Source of the DNA: Bacillota bacterium
GTDB taxonomy: Bacteria; Bacillota_A; Clostridia; Clostridiales; Clostridiaceae
Direction of reading: 5' to 3'
DNA length: 20,838 nucleotides
NCBI GenBank assembly: GCA_021837545.1
Contig: JAKBFR010000035.1
Location: 1 to 20,838, forward strand
The notes under the pieces were generated by a model. That model searched no databases. It had not been told where the DNA came from and saw nothing but the letters and a program-made list of their open reading frames with translations. This document shows, in pieces, positions 7,326-13,925 of this stretch (within the stretch, counting starts at the first letter, position 1; each line of letters opens with the position of its first letter). A program made the position numbers and the translations under genes.

Positions 7326-7859
7326 ATGCCAAGAAAAGTAATTCGTTTAATAATATTTGTAATATTTATAACAGTATCTATGAGTAATATAGCATATGCA
7401 CAAATACCAACTAAATCTCAACCTTATGGGCCTAAAGTATCAGATTTACAGAACAAAGAAGACATTATTAATAGCTTAGAGCAAATTAAAACGATACGAG
7501 CAAATTTAACTGTAATTAATGTAAAACCTACCACACCAGCTGAAGAATTAAAAACCATAGATACTAATTTAGAGAGATATATTGAGCAACTTCGAATTAT
7601 TAGAGCAAATTTAGTAAAGCATGCTGATACATATGGAAATTCAATTTCCGATGTATTCTTTTCAGAACAAATTGTGGCTATAACTGATTGCTATATTATA
7701 AGTCTAAAACATCAACAAATCTTGGTGAGATTAGTAGAAACCAATCCAGGAGAAGCATCTACGCTATTTTATTCAACTTATATGATACCAATATATTACT
7801 ACATTACACAAGGAGATCAACTGGTAGCTTATACTCAAACATATATGGTAATTTCTTGA
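7326..7859 (+). CDS. Secreted protein of unknown function
   Basis: Encodes 177 residues. A clear Sec signal peptide is present: positive N-terminus MPRKVIRL, hydrophobic core IIFVIFITVSMSN, and an AYA-Q cleavage site near residue 25. The mature part (about 152 residues) is rich in Ile, Thr, Gln and Asn, is probably mostly helical, and has one cysteine and no second membrane span. Strong ribosome-binding site GGAGGG (7314-7319), six bases from ATG. I recognise no domain. It is a single gene with a palindrome in front. As element cargo it may act at the cell surface. Confidence 0.75.
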   Translation: MPRKVIRLIIFVIFITVSMSNIAYAQIPTKSQPYGPKVSDLQNKEDIINSLEQIKTIRANLTVINVKPTTPAEELKTIDTNLERYIEQLRIIRANLVKHADTYGNSISDVFFSEQIVAITDCYIISLKHQQILVRLVETNPGEASTLFYSTYMIPIYYYITQGDQLVAYTQTYMVIS

Positions 7860-7921
7860 TGAATTTAGAGTGAAAATTTAATATTATGAGCAAAAATAAT
7901 GTTCCTTAGTTCGTCATATTA

Positions 7922-8046
7922 TTGACATAATTGTCCTGTAATATAATGAGTATAAGATACTTAAAATATTATTTACCCCTTATTAAAAATAAATTATTAA
8001 CCAGCGAAAAGAATGACCTATTCACCCTAGTAGGCCATTATTTTTG
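7922..8046 (+). ncRNA. Candidate small RNA transcription unit
   Basis: TTGACA (7922-7927) and TATAAT (7942-7947) are both consensus, but the spacer is only 14 bases. About 100 bases later a terminator-like hairpin (AATG-A-CCTA / TAGG-C-CATT, about 8022-8040) is followed by ATTTTT. No ORF with a ribosome-binding site lies between. The hairpin might instead simply end the 7326 transcript. Confidence 0.35.
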
Positions 8047-8120
8047 CATATAAATTTATTTTTTTAGCCATGTTGTAAATGTCATGGAGTCAAATTACAA
8101 TAAAAAGGTTATATTAAAAA

Positions 8121-8163
8121 GGCAATACCCATTAAAATCAAAATAATTTTAATGGGTATTGCC
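8121..8163 (-). terminator. Terminator of the truncated YvrJ gene
   Basis: GGCAATACCCATTAAAAT (8121-8138) pairs perfectly over 18 bp with 8146-8163, with a 7-base loop. A T-run follows on the minus strand (8116-8120), and on the plus strand TTT follows, so it may be bidirectional. Confidence 0.85.
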
Positions 8164-8168
8164 TTTCT

Positions 8169-8320
8169 TCATGCCACCTTGTGAAAATCATTACTAGATA
8201 CATCATTATCTATAACAACTTCAAGCTTTGTTGATATTACGGTATTGAGTTTATTAATGGAAGCTGGCAGTCCAATAATTTGGTTCTCTAAGCGAATTAG
8301 CAAATAGGCTGTTACAGCTG
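8169..8320 (-). pseudogene. Truncated YvrJ-family gene copy
   Basis: Reading leftward, this frame ends in SINKLNTVISTKLEVVIDND and SSNDFHKVA. It closely matches the intact copy at 10008-10208 in both DNA and protein. About 50 C-terminal residues remain. The first about 17 residues, the start codon and the ribosome-binding site are missing, and homology stops at about 8320, where a TAA and unrelated sequence begin. The element therefore holds two copies, each with a terminator at the same place behind the stop. Confidence 0.8.
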
Positions 8321-8329
8321 TTTAAGCGT

Positions 8330-8500
8330 AAGTTAGTTATATAATGCTTTGATTGAAGTACATTATATAGAGCCGATAATCGAGGCGTATGAGTCACGCT
8401 TGGATCAAAGTAATTTTAATATCTTTATGTACTTATCATCATAAGATGGCAGATATGGGCGAGATACCGAGGCCAGTATTAAGAGATATAATTAAATAAT
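8330..8500 (+). ncRNA. Candidate structured RNA before the sugar-binding lipoprotein gene
   Basis: This patch is visibly richer in G and C than its flanks. TATATAATG (8338-8346) pairs with CATTATATA (8361-8369). Alternatively CTTTGAT (8347-8353) pairs with ATCAAAG (8404-8410), and AAGTACAT (8356-8363) with ATGTACTT (8427-8434); these exclude the first hairpin. GCGT/ACGC (8385-8399) and CTTAT-CATC-ATAAG (8432-8445) add further stems. I could not match it to a riboswitch class, and no terminator or sequestered ribosome-binding site is evident. It may be a remnant of another mobile RNA, because it starts right where the truncated YvrJ copy breaks. Confidence 0.4.
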
Positions 8501-8591
8501 AATTATTTAATCTTTATTTGTATATTTTTTTCTGATTTATCTGATAATAAATTATAATCTTACGAAAGTGCTTAATATTATGGAGGCTAAA

Positions 8592-9650
8592 ATGAAAATA
8601 TTAAAAAGGATATTATCACTTATTATGGTTTCAGTTATTATGATTGCAATAATTGCAAGTTGTGATCGAAATGTAATTAGCACTAGTTCAAGAGTTGTTG
8701 AAGGAAATCCTGTTAAAGTCGCGGTATTTTTAATAGATTTTATTGATGAGTATACTTCTATAGTCCGTAAAAATTTAGAAGATATTCAAAAAGAAAATGA
8801 AGGTAAAGTTGAATTTATCTTTTATGATGGCAAAGCAAATGAAGCTATACAAAATGAACAGATTAATAAAGTACTTAAAGAAGGCACTGATCTTATAGTA
8901 TTAAATCTAGTTTCTTATAGAGATAGAGGATCTGTACAAACGGTTATTAATAAAATTAAACAAACTAATACTCCAGTAATTTTATTTAATAGGGAACCAC
9001 TTACAATAGATGCTATTAAATCTTATAGAAAAGCTTTGTATATAGGAACAGATGCAAAACAAGCTGGTATTCTACAAGGAAAAATGATTGTTGATGCATG
9101 GAATACTAATAAAGAATCTTTTGATAAAAATAGAGATAATATAATGCAATATGTTATGTTAGAAGGTGAACGTAATAATATAGAAGCAATTGAAAGAACA
9201 AAATATTCTGTTTCAACAATTCAACAAGCTGGAATAAAAACGGAGGAAATTACATTAATATTTGCTGAGTGGAATACAGAATTAGCCCAAAATGCCACTG
9301 AATCATTATTTTTTAAATATGGTGACAAAGTTGAAGTAGTAATTTCAAATAATGATGCTATGGCAATAGGTGCTATTCACGCATTACAAAAATATGGTTA
9401 TAACAAAGGAGACAAAACAAGAAAAATACAAGTTTTTGGAGTTGATGCAATACCAGAAGCTCAAGATTTAATTAGAAAGGGATTTATGACAGGTACTGTT
9501 CTTCAAGATGCTCATGATATGGCCAAAGCTGTTTATACTGTTGGAATGAACTTAGTTTATAATAAAAATCCTCTTGAGGGTACAGAATATAAATTTGATG
9601 AAACAGGAGTTGCAATTCGTATCCCGTACAGAGAATATATAAGTAAATAA
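8592..9650 (+). CDS. Orphan galactose-type sugar-binding lipoprotein (MglB-like)
   Basis: Encodes 352 residues of the periplasmic-binding-protein family 1, sugar type. The signal peptide ends in the lipobox IASC with acceptor Cys24. The mature protein follows MglB closely: VKVAVFLIDFIDEYTSIVRK, TDLIVLNLVSYRD, PVILFNREP, YIGTDAKQAGILQG, VVISNNDAMAIGA, VFGVDAIPEAQDLI and GTVLQDA. These blocks contain the family's ligand-contact Asn and Asp residues and the region of the Ca-binding loop. ATG 8592 was chosen because GGAGG (8582-8586) lies five bases ahead; an upstream in-frame TTG/ATG stretch has no such site. No ATPase or permease gene is near, so the protein probably feeds a chromosomal transporter or a sugar sensor. 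Confidence 0.9.
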   Translation: MKILKRILSLIMVSVIMIAIIASCDRNVISTSSRVVEGNPVKVAVFLIDFIDEYTSIVRKNLEDIQKENEGKVEFIFYDGKANEAIQNEQINKVLKEGTDLIVLNLVSYRDRGSVQTVINKIKQTNTPVILFNREPLTIDAIKSYRKALYIGTDAKQAGILQGKMIVDAWNTNKESFDKNRDNIMQYVMLEGERNNIEAIERTKYSVSTIQQAGIKTEEITLIFAEWNTELAQNATESLFFKYGDKVEVVISNNDAMAIGAIHALQKYGYNKGDKTRKIQVFGVDAIPEAQDLIRKGFMTGTVLQDAHDMAKAVYTVGMNLVYNKNPLEGTEYKFDETGVAIRIPYREYISK

Positions 9651-9674
9651 CTATAATAAAAATATCTAGGTATT

Positions 9675-9852
9675 ATGTTTTTTATCTGTGCAATAATTTC
9701 AACAGTTTTGGCAGTAGTTGATTCTAATAAAGAGGATAGAAAAAAAGACAGTAGTAATTTTTGAAATTATATTTGATTGGGTAGGGCTAGCTTTAGTAAT
9801 ATTAGAAGCTATAGTATTTGGAGGAATATATCTTTTTATGAAAACTAAGTAG
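9675..9852 (+). pseudogene. Small two-span membrane protein gene, frameshifted
   Basis: The first frame (9675-9764) reads MFFICAIISTVLAVVDSNKE and stops after 29 codons. The next frame continues with IIFDWVGLALVILEAIVF and a Lys-ending tail, stopping at 9852. Removing one T from the T-run at 9758-9762 joins both into a 58-residue protein with two hydrophobic spans and a charged loop. No good ribosome-binding site is visible. It is either a decayed gene or slippage at the T-run. Confidence 0.4.
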
Positions 9853-9956
9853 TTTTAGTAAGTGTAACAATTAATATATTATAAAAGAACATTTAAAATA
9901 CAAATAAATAGAGAGTATGGATGTTGAAAAATATTAAATGTAAGATATCTGTAATT

Positions 9957-10006
9957 TAAAAAGCAATAAACATTAAATCATTTGATTTTAATGTTTATTG
10001 CTTTTC
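9957..10006 (-). terminator. Terminator of the intact YvrJ gene
   Basis: AGCAATAAACATTAAATCA pairs with TGATTTTAATGTTTATTGCT (one bulged base), beginning at 9962. It lies directly behind the gene and is homologous to the terminator at 8121-8163. Confidence 0.8.
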
Positions 10007-10007
10007 A

Positions 10008-10208
10008 TCATGCCACTTTGTGAGAATCATCACTTGATCCATCATTATCAATAACAACTTCAAGTTTTGTTGATATTATGGTATTGAGCTTATTAATAGA
10101 TGCTGATAAGCTAATTATTTGTTTCTCTAAGCGAATTAGCAAGTAAGCAGCAACAGCTATAGCAAAACAATTATTTACAATCAGATTAATTAATTCATTA
10201 ATTGCCAT
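10008..10208 (-). CDS. YvrJ-family small membrane protein
   Basis: Encodes 66 residues starting MAINELINLIVNNCFAIAVA. One hydrophobic N-terminal span (about 8-23) is followed by an amphipathic helix YLLIRLEKQIISLSASINKL and an acidic hydrophilic tail. The layout fits the YvrJ family and resembles holin-like or bacteriocin-linked small proteins (UviB/BhlA) in general form. ATG at 10208 follows AGGAGGTGATGAG on the minus strand; a longer frame with an upstream ATG (10247) bypasses this site and is rejected. A shortened second copy lies at 8169-8320. Function is unknown in this context; these genes are frequent in clostridial phage-like and mobile regions. Confidence 0.8.
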   Translation of the reverse strand: MAINELINLIVNNCFAIAVAAYLLIRLEKQIISLSASINKLNTIISTKLEVVIDNDGSSDDSHKVA

Positions 10209-10247
10209 AATCTCATCACCTCCTAAAAGGGATATATGTTTATGCAT

Positions 10248-10324
10248 GGAAAGTTCTAAAGTTCTAAAAAATTTAAGAATTTAAGAACTTAAGAACTTTA
10301 GAATTTTAGAATTTTAGAATTTGC
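10248..10324. repeat. AT-rich iterated and inverted short repeats
   Basis: GTTCTAAA occurs twice at the left, and TTAGAATTT-type units occur three times at the right, in opposite orientation. TTAAGAACTTAA forms the palindromic centre. The segment lies upstream of the YvrJ gene and could be an operator array or cruciform. Function is unknown. Confidence 0.55.
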
Positions 10325-10411
10325 TTGTAAAATGCGAGTTAAGGGGTATTGGAGGATAAGGAAACTCGACTCACATACGTTCGCTGAGTGCTCACAGAGT
10401 AAGCGACCATC

Positions 10412-10574
10412 CTCAAATCATAGATTTGAGATGTTTGCGTAAGTTCGAAGATCCAAATATAAAATGCCCACAGGGAAAGTTCTGCTAGCAAAATAAAAAA
10501 TGCACTGTGTGAAAGTTCGACTTGCCAAATATAAAAGCTCACAGAGAAAGTTTTGCTAATCAAATATAAAATTT
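10412..10574. repeat. Degenerate 35-36-bp tandem repeats
   Basis: Units begin about 10434, 10468, 10503 and 10539. The shared form is roughly CACAGAGAAAGTT, then CTAGCAAATATAAAA. Spacing is 34 to 36 bases and units differ at several positions. A hairpin CTCAAAT-CATAG-ATTTGAG (10412-10430) precedes them. There are no constant repeats with unique spacers, so this is not CRISPR. An antisense ORF through the block only reflects the repeats, as a 12-residue period. Confidence 0.7.
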
Positions 10575-10783
10575 GGAGCATCACTTTTGGACTCTCACTT
10601 ATGTGATTTTTAAATATTTAACATATATCCATATTAGCAGTGAGAATTTTTGAGCTGCTAATAAACTTTGAGAAGAACCTAAATAAATATTGTATAAGAG
10701 TGAATCATAATGGTCATAAGATGCCATCAGATTAGTAATAATTTTGCTAAAAAGTTTTTATTAATAATGTAGATATATTTGCA
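10575..10783. other. Intergenic region, nothing recognised
   Basis: About 210 bases between the tandem repeats and the decayed Sel1 gene. No promoter, terminator or ORF with a ribosome-binding site is evident. Confidence 0.4.
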
Positions 10784-11338
10784 TTGTCTAAAATCTTAGG
10801 ATATTCTAGTGTAACTGTAATCGAACAAGCATCTTTAGGAGATTCTTATTACCTTGGAAGGAATTGTGAAAAAATTATGATGAAGCATTTAAACATTATA
10901 AAAAAGCAGCAAATAAGGGTTATGCACATGCTCAATATATGCTTGCATTTATGTATTATAATGGAGAGGGCGTAGGGGAAAGTTATGAAGAATCCATTAA
11001 GTGGTTCACAGAATCAGCTAATCAAGGAGATAAAGATGCAAAGGAACAATTAAAAAAATTATTTAATAATAAAGGTCAAAATATAGAAAAAGCAAAGAAA
11101 AGTAACTATATTCATACTAAAAATGAAAAGAAAGAGCTAACACAGAATGAAAGGCTCTATGAAGAAATAGAGGAATTGAAAGAAAAGTCAAAACAAGGAG
11201 ATAAAAAATCTCAATTAGATTTGGCACTTACATATCAATTTTTAGCAGAAGACGGAGATATGAATGCAGAAAATAGTTTAGCAACTATGTATTTTAATGG
11301 TATCGGAGTAGAGAAAGATTATAAAGAAGGAACATTAA
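10784..11338 (+). pseudogene. Sel1-repeat protein gene, frameshifted and truncated
   Basis: Sel1/TPR-like repeats are clear: QASLGDSYYLG, then DEAFKHYKKAANKGYAHAQY, MLAFMYYNGEGVGESYEESI, KWFTESANQGDKDA and ENSLATMYFNGIGVEKDYKE. The first repeat is in a different frame from the others. One missing A in the A-run near 10870-10876 explains the shift (GRNCEK is followed by NYDEAF once the frame is restored). No credible start or ribosome-binding site exists; the frame opens after a stop at 10748 and begins with TTG. Its 3' end runs directly into an unrelated ATPase-like remnant. Sel1 proteins are protein-interaction scaffolds. Confidence 0.75.
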
Positions 11339-11853
11339 AAATTATAAAAACAAAAGATAGTTTGGAGTTTACTAATCCAGGAAGCTTAAAGATAGAATTA
11401 GAAAGCATATTAAAGGGTGGAAATTCTAAAAGTAGAAATCCTAGAATTCAAAAAATGTTTTCGCTAATAGGATTAGGTGACGGAGCAGGATCTGGATTCC
11501 CTAAAATTTTAGCAGCATGGAATGAACAAAGTTAGAGAACACCTGAATTAAAAGAAGAAATTAATTTAAGCCAAGTTTCCTTGAAATCATGGATGATATC
11601 TATGCTGCCAGAAGAATGCTTAGAATCATTAAAAAGTATATTTGGAAAAGCTTTTAATTCATTTAATAAGGACGAAGTATTAATACTTGCAACGGCATAT
11701 TTAGAGAGCAGTGTAAATAATGCACGTATTCAATTAATGATGGATAAGCATTCATATGACATAACTGGGATTTTGCATGACTTAGTAGAAAAGGGAACTT
11801 TAGTTGTAGATGGTTATGGGAGAGGAAAGGTATATTATCATGCTAATCATTGA
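11339..11853 (+). pseudogene. C-terminal remnant of an AlbA-type ATP-binding DNA-binding protein
   Basis: After the Sel1 part the frame continues with DSLEFTNPGSLKIELESILK, GGNSKSRNPRIQKMFSLIGL and GDGAGSGFPKIL. These blocks are typical of the C-terminal half (HATPase-like region) of AlbA_2/Schlafen-related or RecG-like transcriptional regulators. A TAG at 11533-11535 interrupts the frame exactly where a Trp is expected (NEQS-W-RTPELKEE, TGG to TAG). The frame then stays open to 11853, with the winged-helix-like tail LHDLVEKGTLVVDGYGRGKV. The N-terminal AlbA domain is absent. It is therefore a double remnant fused to the Sel1 piece by deletion. Confidence 0.75.
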
Positions 11854-12321
11854 TATTACTTAAAAGAAAGAATGGTTGGAAGAACTAAAAATTCCACCAT
11901 TATTCCGATCATCAACAAGATAAGCTATATTATTAAAAAATACAATATACAAAGATATGATATTTTTAATCTAAGGGTTGATTTATTTCCAATGATAAGT
12001 AGATACAATAAAATATTATAAGTTATAAGTTTATATAACTATTCAACACACCCATCATGTTAAAACTAATATTCAATATAGGGGATTACAATGTTTGAGG
12101 TTTGATATTTTAATAAGAAATCTAATCTAATATCAAACTTTTAGATATTATTAGATTAGTATATAATTTAATTACAAAGTTAAATAATATTGATATAATG
12201 AAATGAATGAATTACAATAAAATGGAAAATAATAAAATACAAAAAGTCTAATATATGAATGTGTTATAGGTAAAAAGGAAGTATAATTAAAATCAACATA
12301 GAAATAAATTTGGAGGATAAT
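11854..12321. promoter_or_regulatory. Leader of the DUF3990 operon, with two exclusive hairpins
   Basis: About 470 AT-rich bases. GTTTGATATT (12100-12109) pairs with AATATCAAAC (12129-12138), followed by TTTT. The middle segment CTAATCTAATATC (about 12122-12134) can instead pair with GATATTATTAGATTAG (about 12144-12159). The two hairpins share bases and exclude each other, as in an attenuator, or they may be operator sites for autoregulation. The remainder shows nothing recognisable. Confidence 0.4.
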
Positions 12322-12786
12322 ATGGAAAATAATATGGAGTTATTTCATGGTAGTGCCATAGTAGTAGAAAAACCACAAGTATTAATTAGTGGATTTTATA
12401 AAGACTTTGGATATGGCTTTTATTGTACTAATATTGAGAAACAAGCTAAAAGATGGGCTTTGTCTAAGAAACCAAATCATATTGTTAATATATATTCTTA
12501 TACTGAAGATAACGAATTAAAGATACTTAACTATGAAAAAATGACAGATGAATGGTTAGATTTTGTTGTTTCTTGCAGAAGGGGAATTAGTCATGGGTAT
12601 GATATAGTAGAAGGACCAATGGCAGATGATACTATTTGGGATTATATAGAAGACTATATAGAAGGATCAATTACAAGAGAGGCATTTTGGGTGTTAGTAA
12701 AATTTAAATATCCAACACATCAAATAGTATTTTGTAATGATAAAGCTTTAGAAAGCTTAAAATATGAAAGGGGTTATTCTTTATGA
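12322..12786 (+). CDS. DUF3990-family protein, ADP-ribosyltransferase-like fold; toxin-like
   Basis: Encodes 154 residues. Family motifs run in order: LFHGS (His9), DFGYGFYCT (28-36, Tyr34), QAKRWA (41-46), EWLDFV (77-82) and DIVEGPMADD (94-103), then the C-terminal QIVFCNDKALESL. The His and Tyr positions fit an H-Y-E type ADP-ribosyltransferase pocket; this assignment is from the fold family, not tested. The longer TTG start at 12310 overlaps the ribosome-binding site TGGAGG (12311-12316), so ATG 12322 is preferred. The stop overlaps the next start by ATGA, giving tight coupling. A toxin or defence role is inferred from the fold and from the partner gene. Confidence 0.8.
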   Translation: MENNMELFHGSAIVVEKPQVLISGFYKDFGYGFYCTNIEKQAKRWALSKKPNHIVNIYSYTEDNELKILNYEKMTDEWLDFVVSCRRGISHGYDIVEGPMADDTIWDYIEDYIEGSITREAFWVLVKFKYPTHQIVFCNDKALESLKYERGYSL

Positions 12787-13256
12787 TGAATATATTTTTT
12801 GAAGATGAAGAAATTACAGAAAATGATTTATATTTTATGTGTTATATGATTGAAAGAGTAGCTAGGATTTTGCACATAAGAAATAAAGATGTAGTTAATG
12901 CAATTGGGTATGATAAACTTGTAAAAAAAATTAGCCTTGCAAGTGTATTACACTCAGAAAATCCACTTAAAGTAGTGGATGATTGGATTAAAGAATATAA
13001 CCTAAAAAAAGGTAATTTTGATATATTAGAGGTAGACAAGGAATTAGTTGAAAAAGTTCCATCAGAAACCCAAATGGGAAAAGTATATAAAAGACTAATA
13101 TTAAATACATTAGAGCCAAATGAGGATTATATTCATGGCTTAATAAGAGTATATAATGCTGAAATTTGTGATATTATTGATGACTATAATTCTAGTGCAT
13201 ATTATGAGCCACTACCAATAATTGTTAGAAGTTATTATAATTCATCATTTAATTAG
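12783..13256 (+). CDS. Putative antitoxin partner of DUF3990 (DUF3791-like N-terminus)
   Basis: Encodes 157 soluble residues. The first half, LYFMCYMIERVARILHIRNK then DVVNAIGYDKLVKKISLASV, LHSENPLKVVDDWIKEY, resembles DUF3791 proteins often found beside DUF3990 genes. The second half has TQMGKVYKRLI, LEPNEDYIHGLIRVYNAEIC and a Tyr-rich end; I recognise no named domain there. The start ATG overlaps the upstream stop, and AGGGG lies about nine bases ahead. The pairing and size suggest an immunity or antitoxin role by neutralising the upstream protein. The order, toxin first, is less common. Only part of this assignment rests on sequence resemblance. Confidence 0.6.
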   Translation: MMNIFFEDEEITENDLYFMCYMIERVARILHIRNKDVVNAIGYDKLVKKISLASVLHSENPLKVVDDWIKEYNLKKGNFDILEVDKELVEKVPSETQMGKVYKRLILNTLEPNEDYIHGLIRVYNAEICDIIDDYNSSAYYEPLPIIVRSYYNSSFN

Positions 13257-13360
13257 CAGCTTCAACACTTCGTATCTCAGAAGTATCTCGAGAGAAAATA
13301 GAAAAAGTGGCACTGGTAATCAAATAAAATATATGTTAAAACATGAATAAAAATTTAATG

Positions 13361-13400
13361 GCGACGAAGAGCGACGAGGTTGCAACGAAGAGCGACGAAG
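13361..13400. repeat. GCGACGAAG short tandem repeats
   Basis: Four near-identical units (GCGACGAAGA, GCGACGAGGTT, GCAACGAAGA, GCGACGAAG) follow one another. They are strikingly GC-rich in this AT-rich setting. The segment is between convergent genes and does not code. Confidence 0.7.
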
Positions 13401-13437
13401 TAAAACAATTTAAATAATGTGAAATTGAGAAGTTATA

Positions 13438-13473
13438 AGAAGAGTGGGAATCTATTAAAAGATCCCCATTTTT
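13438..13473. terminator. Terminator between the convergent antitoxin and HTH genes
   Basis: GTGGGAATCT and AGATCCCCAT form a stem around ATTAAA, followed by T7. The T-run favours plus-strand transcripts coming from the antitoxin gene. It overlaps the end of the minus-strand HTH gene. Confidence 0.65.
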
Positions 13474-13925
13474 TTCATCTTCAAATACATATCATAAGAA
13501 AGCCCATAATCTCCTCGAACAAATGTAAGAAGAGCGGACCGAGAACATTCAAGTATCATTACACAATCAGAATAACTATAACCATTCCTATTTTTCCATT
13601 CTACAAATAATTCTTCAGGATTTCTAAAATATATAGCATAATACTCACCAAAATACTCAAGGGGCAATTCAAATAAATCACAAATCTTTTTAATAGACTT
13701 TGCAGCAGGAACAAGTCCATGAAGTTCCCAAAGCTCCACAGTCTTCTTTTCTGCATTAATCATTTTAGCAAATTCTTTTCTTTCAATATTTCGAATTAAT
13801 CTCTGTTTTAGAATTTTTTGGCCGACAGTTTTTGCTGGGAGTTGTTTATATAGCTCATTAGTTAAATTTATTGTTAATGGAGTAAATATTTGGTGGAATA
13901 TCGCAAGTGAGTTCTTGCAGCACAA
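13455..13925 (-). CDS. HTH (Xre-like) DNA-binding protein at the right edge of the element
   Basis: The recognisable part, about 130 residues, runs from NLTNELYKQLPAKTVGQKIL. A Xre-type helix-turn-helix follows: KQRLIRNIERKEFAKMINAE, then KKTVELWELHGLVPAAKSIK and KICDLFELP. A second helical region ends in LSYDMYLKMKKMGIF. No ATG or Shine-Dalgarno site precedes it; the frame runs open through attR into host DNA. The only in-frame TTG near the edge (13923-13925) lies on the crossover core. It may thus lack its own start while integrated. In the excised circle it would lie just downstream of the recombinase gene on the same strand. Role: regulator of the element, or a remnant. Confidence 0.65.
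   Translation of the reverse strand: MCCKNSLAIFHQIFTPLTINLTNELYKQLPAKTVGQKILKQRLIRNIERKEFAKMINAEKKTVELWELHGLVPAAKSIKKICDLFELPLEYFGEYYAIYFRNPEELFVEWKNRNGYSYSDCVMILECSRSALLTFVRGDYGLSYDMYLKMKKMGIF

Larger units (their letters stand above)
4825..13924. mobile_element. 9.1-kb serine-recombinase integrative element inside a lipoprotein gene
   Basis: The insertion splits the ABC binding-protein gene between codons 72 and 73. The edges share CAAG (4823-4826 and 13923-13926). Perfect 14-bp inverted repeats lie at the termini: GAACTCACTTGCGA (4833-4846) and TCGCAAGTGAGTTC (13901-13914). In the joined circle the repeats flank an 18-base spacer whose exact centre is CA, so exchange at CA gives a 9100-bp circle and an intact host gene. 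A large serine recombinase gene sits 50 bases inside the left edge. Cargo: small proteins, an orphan sugar-binding lipoprotein, YvrJ-family genes, a toxin-like pair and a HTH gene. No conjugation, replication or virion genes are seen. It could be a satellite or a decayed larger element. Confidence 0.88.

Noticed and set aside
8330..8500. Group I or group II intron remnant
   Set aside because: GAGCCG and AAGAGATAT recall intron core words, but neither a domain V hairpin nor a P7/S element fits.
10434..10574. CRISPR array
   Set aside because: The units are contiguous and uniformly degenerate. There are no identical repeats alternating with unique spacers, and no cas genes nearby.
10339..10584. 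81-residue minus-strand ORF with a 12-residue repeat
   Set aside because: It only reflects the 36-bp tandem DNA repeats; there is no ribosome-binding site or plausible start.
4825..13924. Prophage or conjugative element
   Set aside because: No capsid, portal, terminase, relaxase, T4SS or replication gene is present; only an integrase and accessory genes.
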